From: an uncultured Bacteroides sp. | GTDB lineage: Bacteria > Bacteroidota > Bacteroidia > Bacteroidales > Bacteroidaceae | Direction: 5' to 3' | Assembly: GCF_910585845.1 (NCBI RefSeq) | Contig: NZ_CAJUHF010000017.1 | Location: forward strand, 5,227 to 69,226 | Length of the DNA: 64,000 nucleotides | Shown: positions 1 to 8,457 of the stretch, piece after piece | Position numbering within the stretch: the stretch's first letter is position 1 | Layout of the letters: every line of letters begins with the position of its first letter | Notes under the pieces: model-generated | What the model was told of the DNA's origin: nothing | The model's database searches: none | The model's input: only the letters and a program-made list of their open reading frames with translations | Made by a program: the position numbers and the translations under genes

Positions 1-2
1 TG

Positions 3-1379
3 CCCAAGATGGAGGTAGTTCGTGTAGGATTTGTAGGACTGGGTATGCGGGGACCCGGAGCTGTGGAACGTTTCACGTATATTCCCGGTGTGGAGATCGT
101 GGCTCTGTGCGACTATGAAGAAGAGCGGGCGGAAAGATGCCAAAAGTATCTGCAAAACGCCTCTATGCCGAAAGCTGCCGTATATGCAGGCGAGAAGGGG
201 TATGAAGAACTATGCAAGCGCGACGATATCGACTTGGTTTACATTGCCGCTGATTGGTTGCATCACTTCCCCGTGGCGATGTGTGCATTAGAGAATCAGA
301 AAAACGTGGCGATTGAAGTGCCTTCGGCTATGAATCTGAAAGAATGCTGGGCGTTGATAGATATGAGTGAGAAGACCCGCAAACACTGCATGATTCTGGA
401 AAACTGCTGCTACGACTGGTTTGAGATGAATACCCTCAATATGGCGCAGCAGGGCGTATTTGGTGAGGTGGTTCGTGCTCAGGGGGCTTATATCCACAAT
501 CTGGCACCCTTCTGGGATCATTACTGGAAGAACGGTGAGGAGGATAAGTTGGGCTGGCGTTTGGACTACAACATGAAGCATCGTGGCGACGTTTATGCCA
601 CTCACGGACTGGGTCCTGTGGCGCAGGCGTTGGATATACACCGTGGCGACCGCATGAAGACCTTGGTGGCTATGGATACGAAATCGGCAGTGGGCAAAGA
701 GTTGGTGGAAGAGAGAACCGGGCAGGCTTGCACGGAGTTCCGCAACGGCGACCACACAACTACACTGATCCGCACAGAGAATGGAAAGGTCATCGAAATA
801 CAGCACAATGTCATGACGCCGCAACCCTACAATCGCCTCTACCAGCTGACCGGTACCAAAGGGTTTGCCAACAAATATCCTATACAGGGCTACGCCTTGG
901 ATGCCAAGCAGATGAATGCTTCGGGAGTGGCTCCGGAGGTGGATAATCTCAATTCGCACAGTTTCATGCCTCGGAAGGATATGGAAGCTTTGTTGGCGAA
1001 ATATCAGCACCCCATTCTGAAGAAATATGGCGAGATGGCAAAAGAAGTAGGCGGACATGGCGGCATGGATTTCATCATGGATAGCCGGTTGGTATATTGC
1101 TTGCAGAACGGTCTTCCTCTGGATATGGATGTGTATGACCTTGCCGAGTGGTGTTGTCTTGCCGAGTTGGGCGAGTTGTCGATGGACAACAATTGTGCTG
1201 CTGTCGCTTTTCCCGACTTCACTCGCGGTGAGTGGAACAAGATAAAGGGATATCATCACGCATACGCTTCGCCTGAAGCAGAGAACGAAGCAATGGAGAA
1301 GGCAAAAGCTTTTACGGCACGGCTGAAGGAAAAAGGCGCTGCCGAATGGGCTTCTGTTGCAAAAGAGGAAACGAAGTAA
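3..1379 (+). CDS. Gfo/Idh/MocA-family protein, GH109-like (5' end probably outside the window)
   Basis: The protein begins with a Rossmann dinucleotide-binding fold (V-G-F-V-G-L-G-M-R-G near the first methionine at position 9) and continues as a Gfo/Idh/MocA oxidoreductase-like domain. The Y-A-T-H-G-L-G-P motif around residues 197-204, counted from that methionine, is what I associate with GH109 NAD-dependent alpha-N-acetylgalactosaminidases of Bacteroides. The reading frame is open to the window edge and these enzymes usually carry an N-terminal signal peptide, so the true start is probably upstream. The likely role is NAD-dependent cleavage of terminal alpha-GalNAc from host or microbial glycans. 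A plain sugar dehydrogenase of the same superfamily is the alternative. The gene is followed by a long hairpin and is not obviously linked to the sulfate operon. Confidence 0.72.
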   Translation, partial: PKMEVVRVGFVGLGMRGPGAVERFTYIPGVEIVALCDYEEERAERCQKYLQNASMPKAAVYAGEKGYEELCKRDDIDLVYIAADWLHHFPVAMCALENQKNVAIEVPSAMNLKECWALIDMSEKTRKHCMILENCCYDWFEMNTLNMAQQGVFGEVVRAQGAYIHNLAPFWDHYWKNGEEDKLGWRLDYNMKHRGDVYATHGLGPVAQALDIHRGDRMKTLVAMDTKSAVGKELVEERTGQACTEFRNGDHTTTLIRTENGKVIEIQHNVMTPQPYNRLYQLTGTKGFANKYPIQGYALDAKQMNASGVAPEVDNLNSHSFMPRKDMEALLAKYQHPILKKYGEMAKEVGGHGGMDFIMDSRLVYCLQNGLPLDMDVYDLAEWCCLAELGELSMDNNCAAVAFPDFTRGEWNKIKGYHHAYASPEAENEAMEKAKAFTARLKEKGAAEWASVAKEETK

Positions 1380-1420
1380 ACACAACGGCATCGGACCGAA
1401 AATACCGGAAAACAGCATAG

Positions 1421-1523
1421 GACACACAGACGACACTGGTGGGACAGATGGCTACAGATCTTTATCGTTGGATACAGGTAATTTATCTGCGGGCATCTGT
1501 CTCACCAGTGTCGTCTGTGTGTC
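1421..1523. repeat. 30-bp inverted repeat forming a long hairpin
   Basis: The arms 1421-1450 and 1494-1523 are reverse complements over 30 bp with a single mismatch that would be a G-U pair in RNA. They are separated by a 43-nt loop. The hairpin lies about 40 bp behind the GH109-like gene in the 303-bp gap before cysQ. There is no T-run after the second arm, so it is not a textbook intrinsic terminator. An mRNA 3' stabiliser or a small non-autonomous element are alternatives. Confidence 0.7.
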
Positions 1524-1642
1524 ATTCTGTTATTATTCCTTTCCGGACAGTAATGCCGGATTTCGGAGTATAAAAGAAGCTGTATGTAATATAAAATAAG
1601 TTATAAAACCCGTCGGAAAACTTTTCAAGATAAAAAAGTTTT

Positions 1643-1650
1643 TAATTTTG
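1643..1650 (+). promoter_or_regulatory. Bacteroidetes -7 box, cysQ operon
   Basis: TAATTTTG fits the TAnnTTTG -7 consensus and lies 32 bp before the cysQ start codon. No good TTTG -33 box is visible about 20 bp upstream. It is the only clear promoter before the seven co-directional sulfate genes, so the group is probably one transcription unit. Confidence 0.55.
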
Positions 1651-1682
1651 CGCTTCATATATTAAAGTATTGATACCATTAT

Positions 1683-2504
1683 ATGGAACAACAATATATT
1701 TTAAACGCGATAGATGCGGCTTTGCAGGCAGGGGCAGATATTCTTTCCATCTACAATGATCCCTCTGCTGATTTTGAAATAGAGAGAAAGGCTGACAATT
1801 CTCCTTTGACCATTGCAGACCGCAAGGCGCATAAGGCAATTGTCGGTTTTTTGAGCAACACCCCCTTTCCCATATTGAGTGAGGAAGGCAAGCATTTGCC
1901 TTATACGGAGCGTTCCGGCTGGAACGATCTGTGGGTTGTAGACCCCCTGGACGGAACCAAAGAATTTATCAAGCGGAATGGCGAGTTCACGGTCAACATT
2001 GCATTAGTTCATCGGTCGGTACCGGTCATGGGCGTTGTCTATGTGCCCGTGAAGCAGGTGCTCTATTTTGCCGAAGAGCACTTGGGGGTATACAAGCTTT
2101 CGGGAGTGACTTCACGCGGAGGTGCCTCGTTGGAAGAACTGATGGCATCGGCCACCCGACTTCCGCTCTCGACCTCGAGAGAACGTTTGGTCATTGTGGC
2201 ATCCCGTTCCCATTTGTCGCCGGAGACTGAAGCCTATATCGAAGAGATGAAACGCCTGCACACGGAGGTGGAACTGGTGTCGAGCGGAAGCTCCATCAAG
2301 ATTTGCCTGGTGGCAGAGGGAACGGCGGACGTGTATCCCCGTTTTGCCCCCACGATGGAGTGGGACACTGCTGCCGGCCATGCCATTGCACGGGCTGCCG
2401 GTATGGAGATCTGGCAGGCGGGGAAGGAGGAACCGCTTTGTTATAATAAAGAAGATCTGCTGAATCCTTGGTTCATAGTGGGACGAAAGCAGATGAAGGA
2501 TTAA
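1683..2504 (+). CDS. cysQ: 3'(2'),5'-bisphosphate nucleotidase CysQ
   Basis: This is an inositol-monophosphatase-fold enzyme of 273 residues, the usual length for CysQ. Metal-ligand motifs are visible: S-E-E-G around residues 66-69, D-P-L-D-G-T at 87-92 and W-D-T-A-A-G-H at 227-233. CysQ hydrolyses 3'-phosphoadenosine 5'-phosphate (PAP) to AMP, removing the product that inhibits PAPS-using enzymes. Its place at the head of a sulfate transporter-cysC-cysD-cysN-sulfotransferase operon fits recycling of PAP made by the sulfotransferase at the operon end. ATG 1683 is the first start after the -7 box. Confidence 0.92.
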   Translation: MEQQYILNAIDAALQAGADILSIYNDPSADFEIERKADNSPLTIADRKAHKAIVGFLSNTPFPILSEEGKHLPYTERSGWNDLWVVDPLDGTKEFIKRNGEFTVNIALVHRSVPVMGVVYVPVKQVLYFAEEHLGVYKLSGVTSRGGASLEELMASATRLPLSTSRERLVIVASRSHLSPETEAYIEEMKRLHTEVELVSSGSSIKICLVAEGTADVYPRFAPTMEWDTAAGHAIARAAGMEIWQAGKEEPLCYNKEDLLNPWFIVGRKQMKD

Positions 2505-2526
2505 CGAAAAAAACAGTGTATATAGA

Positions 2527-4080
2527 ATGACGTTTGAGATCGTATTTGTGCTTTTAGGCCTTTTGGGCATGGTCGTAGCATTGGTTTTGGACAAGATGCG
2601 TCCCGGCATGGTCTTGTTCTCCGTCGTGGTCCTGTTCTTGTGTGCAGGCATCCTGACGCCCAAAGAGATGCTGGAGGGATTCAGCAACAAAGGAATGATA
2701 ACCGTGGCGATGTTGTTTCTGGTCAGTGAGGGTATCCGCCAGTCGGGCGCGTTGGGCCAGGTCATCAAGAAGCTGCTGCCTCAGGGCAAGACGAACGTCT
2801 TCAAGGCGCAGTTGCGCATGCTTCCTGCCGTGGCTTTCATCTCCGCCTTTCTCAACAATACTCCGGTTGTGGTCATATTCGCCCCGATCATCAAGCGCTG
2901 GGCAGAGGCGGTCAAGCTTCCTGCCACCAAGTTCTTGATACCGCTTTCTTACGTCACTATCCTGGGAGGTATCTGTACGCTTATCGGGACTTCCACCAAT
3001 CTGGTGGTGCACGGCATGATACTGGAAGCCGGTTACGAAGGCTTCAGCATGTTCGAGTTGGGGAAAGTCGGTATATTTATCGCCATTGCAGGCCTTATCT
3101 ATCTGTTCCTTTTCTCGTCGAAACTCCTGCCCGATGTCCGTCAGGATGTGGTGAAGTCGGAAGACGAACAGGAGGAAAACGGTGCGCTGCATCCGGTTGA
3201 GGCGATCTTGGGCTCACGCTTTCCCGGCATCAACAAGAAGTTGGGCGAGTTCAACTTTCAGCGCCACTATGGAGCTGCCGTCAAAGAAATCAAGCGGAAC
3301 GGACAGAGCATCAGGGAGAATCTGGACAACGAAGTCTTTCGCGAAGGCGACACGTTGGTGGTGATGGCAGACGATTCTTTCATCCAGACTTGGGGAGAGT
3401 CTTCCGTCTTCGTCATGCTGGCGAATGGCAAAGACACGGAACCGGTGACCGGAAGGGGGAAACGCTGGTTTGCCCTTACGCTGCTGATTCTGATGATCAC
3501 CGGTGCCACGGTGGGTGAGTTGCCGGCTGTGAAAGAGGCGTTCCCGCACATCAAGCTCGATATGTTCTTCTTTGTGTCCGTGACGACCATTATCATGGCA
3601 TGGACCAAAGTTTTTCCGGCACGTAAGTACACCAAATACATCTCTTGGGACATTCTGATCACGATTGCCTGCGCTTTTGCCATCAGCAAGGCGATGGTCA
3701 ATTCGGGAGTGGCGGACGTAGTGGCAAGCTACATCATCGGGATGACCGAGCATTATGGTCCCCATGTGCTTCTGGCTGCCGTCTTCATCATCACCAACCT
3801 GTTTACCGAACTGATCACCAACAATGCCGCCGCTGCGCTGGCGTTTCCGTTGGCACTCTCCATTTCGGCGCAGATGGGTGTCAGTCCGATGCCTTTCTTT
3901 GTGGTGATCTGCATGGCTGCTTCCGGCAGTTTCTCTACGCCTATCGGCTATCAGACAAACCTGATTGTGCAAGGTATCGGTAATTATAAGTTCACCGACT
4001 TTGTTCGTATCGGTTTGCCGCTGAATATCATCTCCTTTTTGATATCCATTTTCCTGATTCCATTGATTTGGCCCTTTTAG
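2527..4080 (+). CDS. SLC13-family transporter with RCK_C/TrkA-C domain, putative sulfate importer
   Basis: This 517-residue polytopic membrane protein is of the SLC13/ion-transporter superfamily. Hydrophobic helices fill residues 1-220 and about 300-517. A soluble segment of roughly residues 215-300 resembles a TrkA-C/RCK_C domain (E-G-D-T-L-V-V near its end). The two halves carry matching re-entrant-loop-like stretches, F-L-N-N-T-P-V-V and L-I-T-N-N-A-A-A, typical of this superfamily. Many family members have two TrkA-C domains; here only one is seen. Sitting 22 bp after cysQ and 9 bp before cysC, it most likely supplies sulfate to the ATP sulfurylase encoded downstream. Substrate is inferred from context only. 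Confidence 0.82.
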   Translation: MTFEIVFVLLGLLGMVVALVLDKMRPGMVLFSVVVLFLCAGILTPKEMLEGFSNKGMITVAMLFLVSEGIRQSGALGQVIKKLLPQGKTNVFKAQLRMLPAVAFISAFLNNTPVVVIFAPIIKRWAEAVKLPATKFLIPLSYVTILGGICTLIGTSTNLVVHGMILEAGYEGFSMFELGKVGIFIAIAGLIYLFLFSSKLLPDVRQDVVKSEDEQEENGALHPVEAILGSRFPGINKKLGEFNFQRHYGAAVKEIKRNGQSIRENLDNEVFREGDTLVVMADDSFIQTWGESSVFVMLANGKDTEPVTGRGKRWFALTLLILMITGATVGELPAVKEAFPHIKLDMFFFVSVTTIIMAWTKVFPARKYTKYISWDILITIACAFAISKAMVNSGVADVVASYIIGMTEHYGPHVLLAAVFIITNLFTELITNNAAAALAFPLALSISAQMGVSPMPFFVVICMAASGSFSTPIGYQTNLIVQGIGNYKFTDFVRIGLPLNIISFLISIFLIPLIWPF

Positions 4081-4089
4081 TTAAGTAGT

Positions 4090-4710
4090 ATGACAGATAG
4101 TAGTATGACAGATAATAATATATATCCGATTTTTGATAAGATGTTGTCGAGAAGGGATAAGGAAGAACTTCTCGGCCAGCATGGTGTGATGATTTGGTTT
4201 ACCGGGCTGAGCGGTTCCGGTAAGAGTACGATAGCTATTGCCTTGGAGCGTGAGTTGCACAAGCGCGGTTTGTTGTGCCGCATTCTGGATGGCGACAATA
4301 TCCGCACCGGAATCAACAACAACCTGGGCTTCACGGAGGCCGACCGCGTAGAGAATATCCGCCGGATAGCCGAAGTGTCGAAGCTCTTTCTGGACACCGG
4401 CATCATCACCATTGCCGCATTCATCAGCCCGAACAATGACATTCGCGAGATGGCAGCCGATATTATCGGGCAGGATGATTTCCTCGAAATTTATGTCAGC
4501 ACCCCCTTGGGCGAGTGTGAGCGCCGCGATGTGAAAGGCCTGTATGCCAAGGCGCGCCGCGGCGAAATCAAGAACTTTACGGGCATTTCCGCCCCCTTTG
4601 AGGCACCTCTCCATCCGGCACTGACGCTGGACACCTCGGTGCTTAGCTTGGAAGAATCGGTCGGCAAGTTGCTCGACCTTGTTTTGTCGAAGATACAGAT
4701 TAAAAAGTGA
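4090..4710 (+). CDS. cysC: adenylylsulfate (APS) kinase
   Basis: A 206-residue P-loop kinase that phosphorylates APS to PAPS. The Walker A motif G-L-S-G-S-G-K-S-T lies at residues 39-47, and the D-G-D-N-I-R and F-I-S-P substrate-binding stretches follow. It is a free-standing kinase, not fused to CysN. The start region has a tandem 15-bp duplication giving two in-frame ATG codons (4090 and 4105); the first was chosen, but the second would also leave an intact kinase. It lies 9 bp after the transporter and 10 bp before cysD, so translation is probably coupled. Confidence 0.93.
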   Translation: MTDSSMTDNNIYPIFDKMLSRRDKEELLGQHGVMIWFTGLSGSGKSTIAIALERELHKRGLLCRILDGDNIRTGINNNLGFTEADRVENIRRIAEVSKLFLDTGIITIAAFISPNNDIREMAADIIGQDDFLEIYVSTPLGECERRDVKGLYAKARRGEIKNFTGISAPFEAPLHPALTLDTSVLSLEESVGKLLDLVLSKIQIKK

Positions 4711-4720
4711 TTATATAAAC

Positions 4721-5629
4721 ATGGAAGAATATAAATTGAGCCATCTGAAGGAACTCGAGGCAGAGTCCATTCATATCATCCGTGAGGTGGCTGCGGAATT
4801 TGAGAACCCGGTGATGCTTTATAGTATAGGTAAAGACTCCTCGGTGATGGTCCGCCTTGCCGAAAAGGCGTTCTATCCCGGCAAGGTGCCTTTCCCCTTG
4901 ATGCACATCGACTCGAAGTGGAAGTTTAAAGAGATGATCCAGTTCCGTGACGAGTATGCCAAGCAGCATGGTTGGAATCTGATTGTGGAAAGCAACATGG
5001 AAGCCTTCAATGCCGGAGTGGGACCTTTCACCCACGGCAGCAAGGTGCACACGGACCTGATGAAGACAAAGGCTCTGCTGAATGCGCTGGACAAGTATAA
5101 GTTTGATGCCGCTTTCGGCGGTGCGCGCCGCGACGAGGAGAAGTCGCGTGCCAAGGAGCGTATCTATTCCTTCCGCGACCGCTTCCATCAGTGGGACCCC
5201 AAGAACCAGCGTCCGGAGTTGTGGGATATATACAATGCCCGCGTGCATAAAGGCGAGAGCATCCGCGTGTTCCCGTTGAGCAACTGGACGGAGCTGGACA
5301 TCTGGCAGTACATCCGGCTGGAGAACATTCCCATTGTTCCGCTGTATTATGCCAAGGAGCGTCCTTGCGTGGAGATAGACGGCAACCTCATCATGGCGGA
5401 CGACGACCGCCTGCCCGAAACGTATCGCGACCAGATTCAGATGAAGATGGTGCGTTTCCGTACGTTGGGCTGCTGGCCCCTGACCGGTGCCGTAGAGAGC
5501 GATGCCGATACCATCGAGAAGATTGTGGAAGAGATGATGACCACCACCAAGAGCGAGCGGACTACCCGTGTCATTGACTTTGATCAGGAAGCCAGCATGG
5601 AGCAGAAGAAACGTGAAGGCTACTTCTAA
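4721..5629 (+). CDS. cysD: sulfate adenylyltransferase subunit 2
   Basis: This is the small catalytic subunit of ATP sulfurylase, a 302-residue PAPS-reductase-like PP-loop protein. It forms APS from ATP and sulfate in complex with the GTPase CysN. The PP-loop S-I-G-K-D-S-S-V is at residues 35-42, and the G-G-A-R-R-D-E-E-K-S-R-A-K-E-R segment typical of CysD follows. I chose ATG 4721 because it gives the normal CysD N-terminus (M-E-E-Y-K-L-S-H-L); the open frame extends to an upstream TTG inside cysC. cysN follows after 151 bp. Confidence 0.95.
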   Translation: MEEYKLSHLKELEAESIHIIREVAAEFENPVMLYSIGKDSSVMVRLAEKAFYPGKVPFPLMHIDSKWKFKEMIQFRDEYAKQHGWNLIVESNMEAFNAGVGPFTHGSKVHTDLMKTKALLNALDKYKFDAAFGGARRDEEKSRAKERIYSFRDRFHQWDPKNQRPELWDIYNARVHKGESIRVFPLSNWTELDIWQYIRLENIPIVPLYYAKERPCVEIDGNLIMADDDRLPETYRDQIQMKMVRFRTLGCWPLTGAVESDADTIEKIVEEMMTTTKSERTTRVIDFDQEASMEQKKREGYF

Positions 5630-5780
5630 GGAATGATGGAGGATCATGATTTAGGAATGGAGGATCATGGTTTAAGAATGAAAAACGAAAAGCTGAGGTT
5701 TAGGGGCTTAAACCTGAACTTTAGCACTCTAAAGGTTAACTTTAGGAAGAATAAAGGTGAGAATTAAAATGTAATATACG

Positions 5781-7244
5781 ATGGAGAATAACTCTAAATT
5801 AGATATTAAGGCCTTTTTGGATAAGGATGAACAGAAAGATCTGCTTCGTTTCTTGACGGCAGGTTCGGTGGACGATGGTAAATCCACATTGATCGGACGC
5901 CTGTTGTTTGATAGCAAGAAACTGTATGAAGACCAGTTGGATGCGTTGGAACGCGATAGCAAACGAATGGGAAATGCAGGCGACCATATTGACTACGCCC
6001 TGTTGCTGGACGGACTGAAAGCCGAACGCGAACAAGGCATCACGATTGACGTGGCATACCGTTATTTCTCGACCAACAACCGTAAGTTCATCATTGCCGA
6101 TACGCCGGGACATGAGCAGTATACGCGCAATATGATTACCGGCGGTTCGACGGCAAATCTGGCAGTGATTCTTGTCGATGCACGCACGGGCGTTATCACA
6201 CAGACGCGTCGGCACTCTTTCTTGGTATCTCTGTTGGGCATCAAGCATGTAGTGCTTGCCGTAAACAAGATGGACCTGGTCGATTTCTCGGAAGAACGCT
6301 TCAACGAGATTGTGAGCGAATATATGACGTTTATTGCCCCGCTGGGCATTCCGGATGTAACGTGCATCCCCTTGTCGGCACTCGATGGAGACAATGTGGT
6401 GGAGAAGTCCGAGCGTACTCCTTGGTACAAGGGCATTTCCTTGCTCGATTTCCTGGAGACGGTGCATATCGACAACGACCATAATCTGGAGGACTTCCGT
6501 TTCCCCGTACAGTATGTATTGCGTCCTAACCTCGACTTCCGTGGATTCTGCGGCAAGGTGGCATCGGGCGTCATGCGCAAGGGTGCGGAAGTGATGGCAC
6601 TGCCTTCGGGAAAGAAGTCGCGTATCAAGAGCATCGTTACCTACGACGGCGAGTTGGAATATGCTTTCCCGCCCCAGTCGGTGACTGTTACGCTGGAAGA
6701 CGAGATTGACGTGTCGAGAGGTGAGATGCTGGTCTATCCGGACAATCTGCCTGTGGTCGACCGTAACTTCGAAGCAATGCTGGTGTGGATGGACGAGGAA
6801 CCGATGGATTTCAGCAAGTCCTTCTTCATCAAGCAGACCACCAACCTGAGCCGTTCGCGCATAGACAGCATCAAGTATAAGGTGGATGTCAATACGATGG
6901 AGCACTTGTCCGTAGACAATGGCAAACTGACCGCTGACACGCTGCCCATGCAGCTGAACCAGATTGCGAGGGTAGTGCTTACGACTGCCAAGGAGCTGTT
7001 CTTCGATCCTTATCAGAAGAACAAGGCTACAGGCGCCTTCATCCTGATAGACCCTATCACCAACAATACCAGTGCCGTCGGAATGATCATTGACAGGGTA
7101 GAGGATAAAGACATGCATCTTTCTGCCGACCTCCCTGTGCTGGATCTGCCTAAGTTGGGCATCGCTTCCGAGCATTATGAGGCTATAGAAAAGGCTGTGA
7201 AGGACTTGGAACGCCAGGGAATTTCGGTAGTGATAAAGCGTTGA
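5781..7244 (+). CDS. cysN: sulfate adenylyltransferase subunit 1 (GTPase)
   Basis: A 487-residue EF-Tu-like GTPase that drives APS synthesis with CysD. The G1 motif G-S-V-D-D-G-K-S-T is at residues 28-36, D-T-P-G-H at 107-111 and N-K-M-D at 162-165. Beta-barrel domains II and III follow. There is no C-terminal APS kinase fusion, consistent with separate cysC. The 151-bp gap before it holds short direct repeats (two near copies around 5637-5680) and self-complementary TTTAGG/CCTAAA-type segments, but no gene. Confidence 0.95.
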   Translation: MENNSKLDIKAFLDKDEQKDLLRFLTAGSVDDGKSTLIGRLLFDSKKLYEDQLDALERDSKRMGNAGDHIDYALLLDGLKAEREQGITIDVAYRYFSTNNRKFIIADTPGHEQYTRNMITGGSTANLAVILVDARTGVITQTRRHSFLVSLLGIKHVVLAVNKMDLVDFSEERFNEIVSEYMTFIAPLGIPDVTCIPLSALDGDNVVEKSERTPWYKGISLLDFLETVHIDNDHNLEDFRFPVQYVLRPNLDFRGFCGKVASGVMRKGAEVMALPSGKKSRIKSIVTYDGELEYAFPPQSVTVTLEDEIDVSRGEMLVYPDNLPVVDRNFEAMLVWMDEEPMDFSKSFFIKQTTNLSRSRIDSIKYKVDVNTMEHLSVDNGKLTADTLPMQLNQIARVVLTTAKELFFDPYQKNKATGAFILIDPITNNTSAVGMIIDRVEDKDMHLSADLPVLDLPKLGIASEHYEAIEKAVKDLERQGISVVIKR

Positions 7245-7334
7245 CCGCCAACTGTTGGCTATTCACAGTCAGCTCTTGACGATAAAATGTAAATTTTCAT
7301 TTTTCAACTTTTAAAATTCAATTTTTCAACTATA

Positions 7335-8444
7335 ATGGGCTTACTTGAGTTTAACAAACTTCCTATAAACACACTGGTAGGTGCTGATTGGAAAACGTTT
7401 AAAGCCGTGACGCAAGGGCGTGAGATCGATCCGGCTTATAAGAGCAAATATCGCCTGACCAAAGCGGTGTGCCGGTTGCTCTCTGTGCTGGCTCCTTTGC
7501 AGGACAAGCGATATGAAAAGTTGCTGGCATCACAGACGCTGGAGCATGATCCGGTGTTCATCCTCGGTCACTGGCGCAGCGGGACAACCTTTGTGCACAA
7601 TGTGCTTTCGTGCGACAAGCACTTCGGCTACAACACCACCTATCAGACGGTATTCCCGCATCTGATGATGTGGGGACAGCCTTTCTTCAAGAAAAACATG
7701 AGTTGGCTGATGCCGGACAAGCGTCCTACGGACAATATGGAGCTTGCTGTAGACTTGCCGCAAGAAGAGGAGTTCGCGCTGGCAAATATGATGCCTTACA
7801 CGTATTATAATTTCTGGTTCCTGCCGAAGTACCAGCAGGAGTATGCGGACAAGTATCTGCTTTTCGACGACATCACGGAGGAGGAACTGAAGGTATTTGA
7901 AGAGGTATTTCTTAAGCTGATCAAAATCTCGTTGTGGAACACGCACGGCACACAGTTCCTGAGCAAGAATCCTCCGCACACCGGGCGCGTGAAGGAGTTG
8001 GTAAAGATGTTCCCCAATGCCAAGTTCATTTATCTGGTGCGCAATCCATACACGGTATTCGAGAGTACGCGCAGTTTCTTCACGAACACGATTCAACCGC
8101 TGAAGTTGCAGGACATCAGCAACGAAGAGTTGGAGAGCAACATCCTTTCCATCTATGCCAAACTCTATCACAAGTACGAGGCGGAGAAATCGTGCATTCC
8201 TGCCGGCAATCTGATAGAGGTCAAGTTCGAGGACTTCGAAGCCGATGCGATGGGCATGACTGAGCGCATCTATAGGGAATTGTCTATTCCGGGCTTCGAG
8301 GAAGCACGTGCTGCCATTGAGAAGTACGTGGGCGGAAAGAAAGGCTACAAGAAGAATAAATATAAATATGATGAACGTACGGTGAAGCTGGTGCAGGACA
8401 ACTGGCGTTTTGCGTTGGAACAGTGGAACTATAGTGTTGAATAA
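7335..8444 (+). CDS. PAPS-dependent sulfotransferase
   Basis: A 369-residue sulfotransferase-family protein. The 5'-phosphosulfate-binding loop G-H-W-R-S-G-T-T lies at residues 78-85. The 3'-phosphate-binding segment Y-L-V-R-N-P-Y-T-V-F-E-S lies in the middle of the protein. The preceding genes make PAPS and destroy PAP, so the enzyme has a dedicated donor supply. Known family context: a Bacteroides thetaiotaomicron sulfotransferase beside cys genes has been reported to sulfonate cholesterol and other steroids. That this protein has the same acceptor is inference from synteny. No signal peptide is seen, so the reaction is probably cytoplasmic. Confidence 0.85.
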   Translation: MGLLEFNKLPINTLVGADWKTFKAVTQGREIDPAYKSKYRLTKAVCRLLSVLAPLQDKRYEKLLASQTLEHDPVFILGHWRSGTTFVHNVLSCDKHFGYNTTYQTVFPHLMMWGQPFFKKNMSWLMPDKRPTDNMELAVDLPQEEEFALANMMPYTYYNFWFLPKYQQEYADKYLLFDDITEEELKVFEEVFLKLIKISLWNTHGTQFLSKNPPHTGRVKELVKMFPNAKFIYLVRNPYTVFESTRSFFTNTIQPLKLQDISNEELESNILSIYAKLYHKYEAEKSCIPAGNLIEVKFEDFEADAMGMTERIYRELSIPGFEEARAAIEKYVGGKKGYKKNKYKYDERTVKLVQDNWRFALEQWNYSVE

Positions 8445-8457
8445 TTTACGATTGACG

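Noticed and set aside
288..1436. Long 382-codon minus-strand frame opposite the GH109-like gene
   Set aside because: It is a shadow of the real gene with cysteine- and histidine-rich nonsense. Similar long shadows opposite the TPR, cysN and tex genes were rejected for the same reason.
1421..1523. Invertible promoter flanked by the 30-bp inverted repeats
   Set aside because: Only 43 bp lie between the arms and no promoter elements are seen inside; too short for the usual invertible segments.
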